Shown piece by piece: positions 25,291 through 37,365 of a stretch of DNA of 64,000 bases. Made by a program: the position numbers and the translations under genes. The first letter of the stretch is position 1. The number at the start of each line of letters is the position of its first letter. The stretch comes from Atopsyche davidsoni (lineage: Eukaryota; Arthropoda; Insecta; Trichoptera; Hydrobiosidae): contig JAILWY010000007.1 in assembly GCA_022113835.1 (NCBI GenBank), positions 9,587,001 to 9,651,000 of the forward strand, written 5' to 3'. The notes beneath the pieces were generated by a model. The model did not search any database and was not told where the DNA came from. It saw nothing but the letters and a program-made list of their open reading frames with translations.

Positions 25291-27539
25291 CTGTCCCGCT
25301 CACAATGCTCTGGTCTGTCATCCTACCTTTATTCCCAATAGCGATTGTTACCGGCTAATGCAGAAAAACAGTCCATTATACGAATAGCCCGGAAGGTGCC
25401 GGAACGTGCCAGAATTAAAATAGGATTCGTTTAGAATGATAGATTATACATTATTCAATAAATAACGTTTTTAGAAAATGCTGTGGATGCATAATACAGA
25501 AAAAAATATATTTAGAATCATCATTTATTTCGAAATATTTAATGGATATATCACGGGATATTTATGTCTTTAATATTTAATTAAAAAAAGATGCGTTTAT
25601 AATTTGGATTAAAAATCTAATAATATGTTTATTCAATCGGTGGACGTCGAAAATTATACAGAGTTCCCCGTGACAAGTTGCCGTTATTATTAAAAAGCCT
25701 TCAATCAAAACAACATTTTCTTTCTGTATATCGATACTGTAAAAACGAGGAGTCAATAACTATACCAATATGTAAGCATAGTAGACCGTATGAAAAAAAT
25801 CTATAAGCAATCTTTCAGTGACAATTGTGACTAGATACGTCTCCAGTTCTTTCCTTTTTATACGAAACACAGAAAATCTGCAACAAATATAAAATACTTT
25901 ATTTCTCCGCCCGGTTTTCAAGCCCGGAGTCCCATTTTCAGTAATCAAACCTATGAACCACGAAGCGAATGCACCATTGACTACTATACGATCTAAGTTA
26001 TTTTAATAAATAAATGAAGATATGTTTAGTGTGATCGTCTCCAATTGTTTCGATTGGCTCATTTGCTTGACATGGCCCTTAAACCATCGATCTATAAAAA
26101 AATAATCAGATTATTTGTATAAATGATTTTTCGCTAAAGCAGCACCTAAACTTTCTATTTTAAAACACACAATGAAGCTCTTTAAATTATAATAAATCTT
26201 TCTCTTTATTTACAGTTTCAGTCGAGCATTAAAATAATAGACTTTTCGACCATACTTGACGTACAGCTCCCATATTATAAAAGTATTTCAGCTTAACTTA
26301 CGTCTTGACTTGCAAAAAAACTTAACAGCTGGCTAAGCGCGGGGTCAGACTGACCGCTAGACAAATCCAAAGAAATCCAAGCCATCTTCAGTAAAAACCT
26401 TGGACCTTCGAGCAAAAACCTTAGACGGTTTTTTGACTTGGTTCTTCTGAATCGGACCTCGCCCTCTCATATTTAGACATACGGAATTAACGGTGATGTA
26501 ACAATTTACCGCACTCCCTCCAGTGCTCTCGGGGGTAGAATAAAAGTTTTTTTTTCATTACTGCGGCTTCGCCGACACGGATCCGCCATAGCAATTTGTT
26601 TTTATTGTTACATCTTTTTGCGCCGGCCTCTCCCCGCCACGTGGTATATTAGAAGTTGAGGTTCACTCTTACAATAAGTCGGTAGATGTTTAAAAATGAT
26701 GTTATCATTTTATATTACATGTTCATTTGACACTTTTGAGCACTTTTTAATCATGCACCCGAGTCGCATTCGACTATGTAGAAACGATCCAGGATCAGTC
26801 TGCTAAAATGTGAATAGAAATAGTGAAATCTTTGTTAAAATAAGTAAGTGAGCAAGCAAGATCGGTGCGATTAGAAGTAATTGTTGATTTGCAGAACTTG
26901 TTAAGGCTCCAGATTTGTTAAAATTTTAATAGGTGGTTTAAAAAGGTTGTTTTTCCGGAATGTGCTCTTTCTTGATTGAAATAAGACCTTATTACTTTAC
27001 TCGCATACAAATTTAGGGTATTACGGTCGGTGAGCAATACTGGCAACTCTTGAGCAGCGATATATGATGCTTTGTATTCAGGCTTGGGTTTTTGAGGTTT
27101 CAACTTTGTTACTGTGGTCGTCCACGTGCATAACTTCTTTGTATATAAATCAATTTTACCAAAAAAAAAAAAAACAAGCGTTTGAATTACAATATTAACA
27201 TAACTGAAAAAAATATTTACAAATAAAATAAACCGTTTTTTGTGAATGTTATGTTTACACTGATTTTACAATGTTTATGTAGGACGTTTCCTATTCTGTA
27301 AGCGTTTATTTGTTTTACAAAATAACACATGTTTAGCAGTCTCGTATTATAAACGTGATATTTCTCCTTCTCACTTGATAATGATCGCCTTACCAAATTC
27401 CAAGGATGTTGTTAAAGGAATTTCAACAGTTATTTATTTTGCAACAAATATATATATATTTATTTGTTTGGTGTAATTTGAAGTGTAATTCTCCATTTAA
27501 TTTATGCATTCTTTGTTCGTTCTAAGAATACCAAGCTAT
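25291..27539. other. No gene seen
   Basis: AT-rich with mixed patches at 26330-26470 and 26500-26650. No motif recognised. Confidence 0.5.
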
Positions 27540-27775
27540 TGTCAGGCCGCGCAGCTTTACCTGAGGTGAGCGGGATGGTTTACAGTTTCGTGGAAGCCCA
27601 GATCTGTGTTGTATTTACGTGCGAGACAGCCCGGCGACAAACGCCTTTACGACCGGCCATATTATTCACTCCTTCGTCGGGGTGACCGCCGATCCTTTGA
27701 AATAACACTTCAAAGAAGTGGGTGGACGCCCGCGTCGGTCACGCTCGGGGCCGGCCGCCGCGTCTCTTGAAAGAT
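27540..27775. other. GC-rich patch with two-tier hairpin
   Basis: GTGACCGCCG (27682-27691) pairs with CGTCGGTCAC (27733-27742) with one mismatch. Inside it CTTTGAA (27695-27701) pairs with TTCAAAG (27709-27715). CpG-rich on both sides. Candidate regulatory DNA or decayed element; no gene seen. Confidence 0.4.
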
Positions 27776-28559
27776 CTATCCCAATGCTAATTGTAATGGA
27801 TCTTTTGAACATTGAATAAAATATTATTATTCCTTCACATTACGTATTTTATGAATTTCATATCTACATATGCTCCATACACCCGCTGCATCCCCGACAA
27901 CCAAATTATGAAGTGGCCAATTCGGTTGGCCGCTTCCAGCATTCACGGCAATAGGTTTTTTATGCGTACATCCAAACATGATTTTATGCGATTCTTTGCC
28001 TCACTTCATTTTTTAAGAACTTACATATTGGCTGCTTTCTCAAATCAGAAACCTTAGCTCATAATGTTTAGACATTTTCATAACTACTTGCAACTGAAAA
28101 TCGTGCGTTCGCCGACCGACTGATAAACTTTATCGCGGGTAAAGCAGCTATCCATGTTTTTTTTTTGTTTTGTTTAGTTAAATTTAATTTCAATGACTAA
28201 GTCCCGCATCGTTTATTTTGGATTCACGGAGTATTCGGAGAGCAGAGGGATGTGCGACCTGTCTCGAGCATTGTGCGTTGGCCTAATGAGACGTTAATTG
28301 CCCGCGGCTTGCGGCCCGCGTGTTCCTCGGCGGCCACTCAGTTGACAATGTGCGTAGTGTGAAGAATGCGTTTGTTAGACATTTCCCTCCTTATCATGTT
28401 TGCGATCCTGGGTACCTGTGTACTTATAGCTTACCTATGCATTTATTATATTCGAAACATATAAAATAATAAAACATTCGATATGATTGAAAGAATACTA
28501 GATTTGTGAGTTCCTATTTATTTATTGTGGTCGAATAAATCTTAAAATACGAGGACACA
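27776..28559. other. No gene seen
   Basis: AT-rich, with a GC-richer spot at 28270-28340. An 81-codon ORF (27812-28057) has no domain. Confidence 0.5.
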
Positions 28560-29163
28560 TCACACCTTGTGAATCCCAGAAAACGGTGGCCACCACCTTT
28601 CCGGCCGATAGGACAGTCTTCGCCTTCTTCGGAGCACGTTCGCTGGGTGAAGTCCACTGTTTCGACTGTTCCTTGGTCTCTGGTGTGTATCAGTGGATTC
28701 ATGTTTTGTCGACGGTCACGAAACGACGCAGAAACTTCTTCGAATTGCGCTTAAACAGCGTCAAACACTGTTTCGAAGTGGTCTCACGGTTGCGCTTGTT
28801 ATCCGGAGTGAGCAAACGCTGCACCCATCACGCCAACAGCTTTCTCATGCCCAAAATTTAATGCAGGATATGACCCACGCGGTTTTTTGAGATGCCTACT
28901 GTTTCAGCTATCTCACGCACCTTCAATCGGCGGTCTGCCAATACGAGATCGTGGATTTTTGATACGTTATCCTCCGTGGTAGCCATTTTCTAGCCACCTG
29001 GGCGTGGCTCATCAAAAGCGACGTGCGACCACGTTGAAACTCGTTAAACCAATTTTTGACGGTCGCCATCGAAGGAGAAGAGTCACCGTATACAGCATCC
29101 AAGCGCTTTTTCCCTTCCAAAAAAAAAAAATCGTATCACCGACCGATATTGCGCTTTTTCCAT
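28560..29163 (-). pseudogene. Mariner transposase, broken N-terminal half
   Basis: The start ATG is at 29163. A T-run just after it shifts the frame; homology then continues with KRLDAVYGDSSPSMATVKNW (helix-turn-helix DNA-binding part). A second frameshift near 29020 precedes DNVSKIHDLVLADRRLKVRE and the second helix-turn-helix. Several in-frame stops follow, including two TGA inside the conserved block around the first catalytic Asp, where the motif reads VDKT then stop. A clean run from ETKEQSKQWTS to KVVATVFWDSQGV ends at the truncation. The second and third catalytic Asp regions are absent. It encodes no active cut-and-paste transposase. Confidence 0.85.
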
Positions 29164-29321
29164 TTTTCTAAAATACGCGTACACGTCCGCATCCACAAAA
29201 CAAAACTACGAGTCCGATTCGACTGAAATTTTGACAGTAGCCGTCTACAAGAATGTGCTCTCTTGCTATACTAGCACCATCGGGCGGTGAGGCTAAGTAC
29301 TTATCGGACCGCCCTCGTAGC
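28560..29321 (-). mobile_element. Mariner element, 3'-truncated
   Basis: The right end is a terminal-repeat-like sequence (minus strand GCTACGAGGGCGGTCCGATA from 29321) next to a TA dinucleotide (29322-29323), the mariner target. It is followed by a 5' leader and the transposase start. Homology stops near 28560, so the second half of the gene and the other terminal repeat are missing. Confidence 0.75.
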
Positions 29322-29323
29322 TA

Positions 29324-30879
29324 TATTGTCAATGTTTGGAAATAAATTTACAATCCATTATTTTTAATGTAAATATGTTACAATGCTTTTATATACTTAT
29401 TTAGATTTTTAATTGCAAATGTTTGTTTTCCGCGCACGCGTCGAGTAGGGTACGCTTGTTAGGTATAACTCCAATATGTAAATGCAATCCCGGTGAGAAC
29501 CTATGTACATAGTTTACTCGAAAAGATCCAAAAATTACCATATTTCATATGTTTCATATAATTCAAAAGTTGCATTGTAATATGTGTAAATAAACTTTAA
29601 TGATTCTTTTAATTTTATAATTAATAAATAACATTCGTGGCGCGCATTCGTTGTGTGAAGAAAGGAATAATGTCAAACACAAGATAAAAATATTTCCTTG
29701 TATATGAAATCCAAGTTAGATTATGTACTTAATTTTTGTGTGTGGATCTCGTGTAGCTAAATTTTATATAATTATAAACGGAGATTCATCAAATATTTCA
29801 TAAAAATCACAAAATTTTGTAAATATTTATTTGCAAAACTATGTTTAATTTAGTGGCGGCATAATATCAAAACGTTTGTGTTTTATAAATTTACGAGTTT
29901 TGTAAACAGCGCAATCGTTTTGTAATTTTACGTAAACCTGATTTAGTGAATGACCGACCAAAAGACACGGAGAGTATTGGGAACTATGTTTGGCTTTATG
30001 TTCTGGTTCTTATATACTATTCTGTCACATGGGTTAGTCGCATAAATTTTAGTTGAGAGTTGATACTCTTTTATTCGATTTTTTCACTGTGGGGGTGATC
30101 TATTAGTTCTGAAGGGTAATAAAACAGATAAGGTATAAAATACTGGACTATCTGCACCATAAATATAAAGGAACAAAAATAATTACTAAGGTCTGTAAAC
30201 ATAACGGAACCTCAATACCCAACACGAAGGACTCGGGTGATTAATGTCCTTGACCTTCGGAGTTTCGAAGAGCATATCATTTAAAATTATCACCTGTAAA
30301 AGATTGCGCCTTGGTATTTCAATGATGACTCATAAATTCTTACTTTTCATAATTCAAGGGATAAGCTGTTTGGAAACGAACCCTCCATCGTGATAGCTGT
30401 ATCATTTTTTTTGCGAAACTACGAACAAGTAGATACAAATTGTCAATCATCCAAATCAATTGAATGATCCCGATATTTGTCAGGCAACGATACAATTTGA
30501 CGATACAATTGTTTATATAAATACTACGTATCCTCTTTAAAATTTCAAAGTTGTGATCCCGGTATTGGGGCCATTTTCAATGACGTGTGTTTCTATTCAG
30601 TGTTGCAATTAAAATAGATCAAATATTTTTTTTATTTATAAAATTTTACCATTTGAAAATATTTTCACGGACACATTTTTTTGATGTTGAATTAATGTTA
30701 ATATAAATGAATTTAAATACACGATTGGTATCGATATTGTGTAAAAAAATATGAGGTATGCATTATTGTGCACATGTACATAAATAGTTCATTCAAAGCA
30801 ATAATCAAACGCCTAACTAAGCAAGCGCACTAACAGACCGGTCTCCGCTAATTGTACCGTGCATCCTCTCATGATGCAG
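29324..30879. other. No gene seen
   Basis: AT-rich flank of the mariner relic; nothing structured noticed. Confidence 0.5.
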
Positions 30880-31015
30880 AATCGCAATGAAGTCATGCAG
30901 TTCTGTACTAATGATGCGCTCTCGTGCCCTCCCGGCGCTCCGGCCCTCCCAGCACTCCCAGCTGCGGGCCGGAGCGCCCGGCCTGAGATCCTGCGGTCCG
31001 CGGCGATACTAATTA
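30880..31015. other. GC-rich patch with 13-bp perfect hairpin
   Basis: GGCGCTCCGGCCC (30934-30946), a 19-base loop, then GGGCCGGAGCGCC (30966-30978). This is a very stable structure in AT-rich surroundings. No coding sense recognised. Confidence 0.6.
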
Positions 31016-31549
31016 CATTGGGAACTCACGAAGAGCTTGTTTCTGTTTAACCCGCTTTAAATGAGCGATTCGTGTTCATTCAGTTTGTATGTTATATCGG
31101 ACAACGGCTACATAAAATAATTTATATGATAAAAATAGTGTTTATTGATAATTAATATACTATTCAAGTGGCAATAAGTATCGATCCCTTGAATGAAATT
31201 GAACAGTCAACATTCGTTTTGGTAAGCGCTTTTGATTTTAAACAGCCTATTCAGACTATTTTAAAAAAATCTTTGCCAAATTTTCTTTTGAAAAGTAGTA
31301 AAATATTTTTATTTGCCTTACTCACATTGAAACTGTAAACTGGAGAATTTTTTGTTGTTCTTTTATATTCCACTGATAAATTGATAATTTTTTGAGCAGA
31401 TTTAATTTATATTTAGATTTGGTGAGATGTCACGTTTTTGGGTAAATATAAAATGGAGATAACTTCAACAAACCGATTTATTGATGCGACGTCGAGTCGA
31501 GAGTCTGCCATTACTCCAAAATATTCTAACGTAGGCAACATACAATGTG

Positions 31550-31750
31550 GCGCAGCATCCCCGCCTGCCGGAGACCAGCTCGGGCGCCGTGTAAGAAGAG
31601 CCGAGCTGGTCCTCATTTGGATGCAAGGGCAGTGCAGCCGAGCGACCCTGCAATCCGTCGCTAACCAATATCCCGGGGGGCGGGACGTGCAAGCCGTGAG
31701 GTGGTCACGCCGCCAGGTGAGGGGCTCCTCCACTCCTCCACTCCGCCCCT
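31550..31750. promoter_or_regulatory. GC-rich patch with 11-bp hairpin, CCAAT and GC box
   Basis: GACCAGCTCGG (31573-31583) pairs perfectly with CCGAGCTGGTC (31601-31611). ACCAAT and GGGGGGCGGGAC follow (31655-31684), then CCAGGTGAGG (31714-31723), which fits a splice donor. Overlapping ORFs on both strands lack recognisable domains. It could be a promoter with a non-coding first exon, but this is weak. Confidence 0.3.
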
Positions 31751-31864
31751 GCACATCGATCACTTAAATACTAAACGATGACATTGTTCCATTGAACTCT
31801 GTCGCCGTATATTATTACTATTAAATACAGGTGTATATTTGTATATTTCAAGCTAGCGACCTCC

Positions 31865-31935
31865 AAGCTCAGAGTACTTTAGAGAGTCCACTCTCTTAAA
31901 GCTCAGAGTGCTTTAGAGAGTCCACTCTCTAAAAG
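31865..31935. repeat. Two 34-bp direct repeats, each a hairpin
   Basis: AAGCTCAGAGTACTTTAGAG at 31865 recurs at 31899 with one change. Each unit contains TTAGAGAGT, CC, then ACTCTCT. In the second copy (31912-31933) the arms TTTAGAGAGT and ACTCTCTAAA pair perfectly. Confidence 0.8.
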
Positions 31936-33199
31936 TCGGAGGCTACAAAGAACAAGCAGTTGTAATTTACCTCATTCAGATCTAATTGTGGCTGTATACA
32001 CAATGATACGTGTTTAGTTGTTACCTAGTTTTTTTACATGAAAATCACCAAAAAATCTGCAATAGATAGTATACTGCAAATTTTTCAGTACAGTACAGTA
32101 CAGTACGGTTAAAAAAAAAAAATATATATATATTGAAAAAAAAACATGATACGAATTAAATCAGCGCTGAATGTAAAGTATGCGCAATGAAGCAGAGATT
32201 TCCATAGTCAAAATATGGACACACTCATACTTAAGACCACTTTGTTAGTGGTCAACAAAAAGGTATTCAAATAATAATATTTGTGATATTTTGACTCACT
32301 ACTAATACTGACTAATTTTTGGTATAGTTTTTTTTTAGATGAATTATTTTCAATCCATGTACATCACGACTTATTTCAGAAAGTTTCTTGAGTTTCTTGA
32401 GGCTGGAGGGTGTCAGCTGCTCCATGGGAAATCATCGGCGCCCGCGGCTCTCGGGGCTGGAGGCGCAACATGCACTAACTCTCTAGGGGGCGACATTCCC
32501 AGTGTTTCATTTTTGCGCAATCGCCGTCCCAAAAAGCTTCGAAAGAGTCAGAAATTCTTTGAAAAGAGACAGAACAATAAATAATCTTACAATGTAATCA
32601 ACGTGTCCACGACAAAAAATGATAAAATGATTTTCATTTTATTATTGCAATAATAAAATCATATTGCAGAACCTAGAGTCAGAAAATGCAATAAAGAATG
32701 CAAATACAAAGTATTTATATACTATGCAGGATGTTATATAAAATCTTTTAAACCATAATGATATTTTTTTAAAAATAATCAAAAATAATGTAAAATTTAA
32801 TTAAAACTGTTTAAATACTTTATATGTGCGTGTGTATGTAATAGCATTATTAAGTTTTATCATAACCTGGTTTGTGATGGTTTTTTGTAATTATCTGGGT
32901 GCAGGGGTTCAGGGTTGCAGGAAGAGGTGATGGTTGCCCGATACGTCTGTGAGATTTTTGACAATGGCGCTATAAGAAAATATGGAAATCTTGCGTAATT
33001 TATTATCATATTGCTATTGCTTAGTTCTTAATATGTTTTTATAAGAATATCTATATGATTACTATAAGGATTTTATAACTTAAAACTAACAGGTCGAAAT
33101 ATTCGTTTTTTATATTAAGTACAAGGGAAAAATCGTTCGTTGTCTCATTCGAGAAACAGATTATTTTTCATATTTGTTTTTATAAAACATTATATGTAA
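31936..33199. other. No gene seen
   Basis: AT-rich with the CAGTA microsatellite and a small GC patch at 32400-32530. An 81-codon ORF across that patch has no domain. Confidence 0.5.
32086..32106. repeat. (CAGTA)4 microsatellite
   Basis: Four CAGTA units, followed by poly-A and a short TA run. Confidence 0.8.
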
Positions 33200-33453
33200 T
33201 CTACTATAATAATAGCCATTGTGTGTTTGTATGTTTGTATGTATGTATGTATGTTTCATTTTTCCGTTCTGTATAGAATATCTTAAAAGATACAACGCTG
33301 ATTTTTTGCACATAAGTTAAGTAAATTTTTCCGCAGCTATGTGCCGAATTTCAAGACGATAGGATAATATTTTCATTCATAAACTCTAAAATATGCTTTA
33401 GCAAATTTCAATATTCATCAAATACGTCATTTTATGACGGGCTACATTGCTAG
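33200..33453 (+). mobile_element. Non-autonomous Helitron (254 bp)
   Basis: Starts TCTACTATAATAATAG after an A and ends GGCTACATTGCTAG before a T, which is Helitron insertion between A and T with TC and CTAG ends. A perfect hairpin, CGTCAT TTT ATGACG (33425-33439), lies just upstream of the 3' end, as in Helitrons. A TATG/TGTA microsatellite (33224-33255) lies near the 5' end. No Rep/helicase is encoded and no target duplication is expected. Confidence 0.7.
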
Positions 33454-36286
33454 TAATGTAATAAAAGGCACAATGCGTAACGCATGTATTATTGCACGCA
33501 TGGACTACGCGCTCCCAGTAAATAAAGCCAAATGTTTGGCTAAAAAATATATTTAGGCGTGCAGGTAAGTAGCAATTCTTATACAAAACAGCCCACATTA
33601 CAGGTGTCAGGTATCGTCGAGTCTGCTTTGCAGGTAAGAATGGAGTACACCCTTTCATAGAATAGAACAAGTTTTAAGAACCCTCTCGAATGCTTTCAGT
33701 AAACAAGGTTCTATCGCGGAACAAACAGCGCACAGCTGTTTTATTGTTGCACGCTTCCGGTGTGCTTGTGGGCGGATATATCGCAAATTCGCACTGAACA
33801 TCTATGTTTGTTATAAACACATGGCTGGTACAGGCCTAATATATTTTAAAGAATAGAATATGTCTCATTTAAAAAAACGCCTTTAATAAAAATTAAGCCT
33901 GTCCGTCCTGATGACTCTCGTTTATTTTTCTATTAGAAAAAAATACCAAAGCACTTATTATTGTCCTTATGATTTGACTATTTACTTAACGATATTTTTT
34001 AAACAGGAAGTATAAATTATTTTTATAAATATAAGTAAAAAGCAAGTATCAGTAGACCTTTTTCCTTTTCATGAACACCTATTAAATAAAAATTTTGAAG
34101 CTTTTTTACATTATCATAAAAAAATAAAATTATTGTGATCCATAATTCTCATTTTGTAATAACCTAAGATTTAAAGATTTATTTATTTTACAACAATAAG
34201 TTTCACAAAATTCGTTTTTAACTTGATTGACGATGGCAACCATAATTTTTGGTTCAATGACTTGTTCTGAAAAATATGTATATAAAAGTTTTAGACTATA
34301 TTAAAAAGATTTTGGGGAATATTGATAATCAGCGAAGATAGCCAAACTATTTTGCGGCGTGATACCCAAAAAATCCCAAGATCATCCAATGACAATAATA
34401 ACAATGGTTGCCAAAACCTACCAACACACAAAACCGTTTAAAGGGAATTTTTATAATGTCTCCCCCCCAGAGTTTATTGTTACCGATGTAAAGTGTTTGT
34501 GTCGGATTGTGTTTTCAGTGAAACGGATCCGTGCGTTCCTTGGCATCCATCCGTCATGAGATCCCCGAAGATCACTTCGCCGGATTTCGGGGAATCTTCG
34601 GATCTGCTGAACTTGAGGATATTCCACCGGCTTCCATCCTGCCAGGCGCTGGCGCTCCGGTAGCGAGACGTATTTTCTATGCAAAACAAATTTATTCAAA
34701 TATTTATTTGAGACTTTCTGGCAGTGCCATTTCAACGAGAGAGCCGCGTATGTGTCGCCCATTTTGAAGAATTTATATTTTCCCTACATGTCAAAAGAAC
34801 AGCGGTACTAGAAAATGCAACATTTTCAAGATATATTCTGAAGCCAAGCAACGATTCACTCGGTTCAAATTTGTTCGGATTATTTATTTATTATTTTTAT
34901 TTATTCAAATTTAACATATAAATATTTGAATTAATATAAATATATAATTTCCCTTGCCCTTCGAGAGTCAGACTGCTAAAGACTAAATCTAATCATCATA
35001 ATCTCCTAGCGGTTTGATTATTTTTATAATATTCTTTAAACACTGATTTTTTATTACAATTAAAATGAAAATGGAAAAGAATGTGATTTCATAGATTTAA
35101 AATACAATGAATTGTTTTTTTATGTGTGGTTTTTATTTTTTTGTTGAAATAAATCTCTACTGAGGTAAGTATTGCTTTACATAATTAAACAGGTAATTTA
35201 TTGAAACAACACCACAGTTTAAAAAGCACGTGATTTCATTTCAAACAAACAAATTATGTAAATATCGATATATTACCTTTTGAATATACGTAAATCCCGA
35301 AGTTATCTTACAGTTTCACGTCCCTATTACCTGTGTATAATTTCAAAGAATCCATTCCTGACGAAATCCATTCAAGTTAACCCTGAAACTCTATCTAACT
35401 TTGGATATAAGCGGATCATCGCATAAGCTTCTTATATCCTGTCGACATAATATTATCCGAATTAGAAATTCAAGGAAAACCCACACAAGTTTACCAACAT
35501 TCCTCAGATTCCAGATTACTAGACGTATCTGATTACAATTCAAATTGAACCTGAAATTCGCAATTAACTCGCTCGCTGTGCGGCGCTCTTCTCTCTTCAC
35601 TACGTCGTCTTTATCTCCGATACAAGTCTCGTGGACTGCGGACGAAAGCTTTGATACACTTCTACACAGTGGTATAACTCTTCACAACTTAGGACATTAA
35701 AAGTCGAAGTAATTTATGTATCTTACATTTTCATAGTGATACACTCACATATTTTATGCTTAATAACTCTCAAAGGGACGAGAAACGAGCATATTCACGA
35801 CTATTAGAATATTATAAATGTATTTAAATAATATTATTGTTTCAAATTAATTTTCGATACCATGATACGATAGCTTATTATTAAAGTGATAATACACATA
35901 TCGGTTTAGATACGATAACTAATATAAAGAGATATCAACTATTTCCATTAGATTTAAAAACAAAAACCGATATTCACTAGTTTGTATTTAAAACGACACA
36001 AATTAAGCAAGCACATTTTTTAAATGTTTATACTATTTTTGTAAAAACTGTGTTTATAACGGGTAAATGGTTCATCTTGAAGTTATGTTTATGAAATGCT
36101 TCATTTGAGCAAAAAACATGCATTGATGCTTCAATGTTTATTAAAAAAAATTCCAACATTTTTACCATCGAGTACGTCACTTCTACATTGTACGCAATAA
36201 GTGCCGATAAATTTATTTTAAAACCCAAAAAACAAATTGCTATGAGATTACGACAATTTTAAAACTCTGCCAATTAAGAACTCAAT
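33454..36286. other. No gene seen
   Basis: AT-rich, apart from the inverted-repeat patch at 34520-34680 and a mixed segment at 35290-35660 whose ORF has no domain. Confidence 0.5.
34520..34680. other. GC-rich patch with overlapping inverted repeats
   Basis: Contains the palindrome ACGGATCCGT and the pairs CCCCGAA/TTCGGGG and GAAGAT/ATCTTC within about 60 bp. ORFs on both strands of up to 103 codons overlap, and none shows a recognisable domain. Confidence 0.35.
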
Positions 36287-36531
36287 ATGTCTATTACGGA
36301 TAAGTCAATCAGATGCGTATTTATTACCCATTACGAGCTTATTATATTTACTAATATGATTAGGCACATTAGTGGGTTCAAATCCCACACAAATCACGAT
36401 GATATTTTTCTGAGAGTTTCTTTAAATCATCTTCTATATATGAACTAATGTGCCTAATCATATTAGTAAATATAATAAGCCCGTAATGGGTAATAAATAC
36501 GCATCTGATTGACTTATCCGTAATAGACATA
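36287..36531. mobile_element. SINE copy with 86-88-bp inverted arms (foldback)
   Basis: Arms 36287-36373 and 36444-36531 are almost perfect inverted copies; I see one clear internal mismatch. The loop of about 70 bp contains the B-box-like GGTTCAAATCCC and the same body as the 13-kb SINE pair. The right arm is the SINE tail; the left arm is an inverted copy of that tail. Confidence 0.75.
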
Positions 36532-36871
36532 AATATGAGGTGCGCGTCTTGGCTAACTCAATATGTGTTAGTAAATTATAATTTGTATAATATTTTTGCT
36601 AGAAAAACAAGAATTAATTCCGACACTGCGAGTTCTTGCACACTGTGCGGTCCTCACATGCACATTCGCATTATACCTGCCAATAGCTTATGCGCGCCTA
36701 ATACCCGGGACGTGCCAGGGGCGCAGAGTGAGCCTTGAGGGGAGCCGCGGGGCTCTTTGTGCGCTGACAAATTGTCTGCAGGACCTCAGGTAATGTTTTT
36801 TGGGATTCTTAAATTACATGGGTTTAGGGGAATTTCAAATGATGGTGAAATTGGTATAAAAAGCATGAAAT
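36532..36871. other. GC-rich spot, no gene called
   Basis: At 36700-36790 a CpG-rich segment ends with TGTCTGCAG, GACCTCAG and GTAATG, which could pass for a tiny exon with acceptor and donor. Eight bases is too short to credit without transcript data. Confidence 0.3.
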
Positions 36872-37365
36872 ATTAGTCCAAAAAGAGTATCGGGTGAATG
36901 TGAATAGTGACCGTTGTTGCGATATGCTGCGAAAAATTTTGGGCCCAAAGTTGCAGGAGATTCAAGGTCTCACGTGGTTCCAACAAGACCACTTGCCATA
37001 CACCCAATCAATCAATTGAAGCTGTTAACAAATTATTCCCTAATAAGGTCATTTCACGTAGAGGTAACATCAACTTAGCCCTCTTGGCTATTTCGTATGG
37101 GGATACCTTAACAGTTGGGTTTATGAGAATAATCCGACGAAGCTAACGGAATTGAAACAAAACATCCGGTCAGAAATGGCAGCAATATCTCGAGGGCTAT
37201 GTGTCAGCGTGTTATCAGCAATCTTCAGATTAGAAGAGTGCCAGCAGCGTAACAAAAAAAATCCATTTTGTATTCTTATAATTAACAATAAAAAAAATTC
37301 TTGATTACTAGTAGTTTTTGTTTTACTGAACTAACAAATACCCGATGCTTTTTTTGGACACACTG
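36872..37365 (+). mobile_element. Internally deleted Tc1/mariner-like element
   Basis: The left end (36872-36898) reads GTCCAAAAAGAGTATCGGGT. The inverted right end (37365-37341) reads CAGTGTGTCCAAAAAAAGCA then TCGGGT, so both terminal repeats are recognisable although the outermost left bases are decayed. TA follows the right end at 37366-37367. Only the C-terminal transposase relic lies between them. Confidence 0.7.
36925..37260 (+). pseudogene. Tc1/mariner-superfamily transposase C-terminal relic
   Basis: Reading through two frameshifts gives MLRKILGPKLQEIQGL, then WFQQD, a frame change, TCHT.N.SIEAVNKLFPNKVI and, in a third frame, LGYFVWGYLNSWVYENNPTK with LTELKQNIRSEMAAIS. WFQQD holds the second catalytic Asp of the DDE/D family. 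The usual PLD before the aromatic block reads LG, so the third catalytic residue is lost. The N-terminal DNA-binding half is deleted. Confidence 0.8.

Noticed and set aside
31413..31767. Overlapping ORFs of 116, 109 and 75 codons
   Set aside because: They share one GC-rich patch with a hairpin; the GC content explains the open frames.
36750..36796. Micro-exon between TGTCTGCAG and GTAATG
   Set aside because: Both splice signals are plausible but the 8-base exon has no supporting frame or neighbours.
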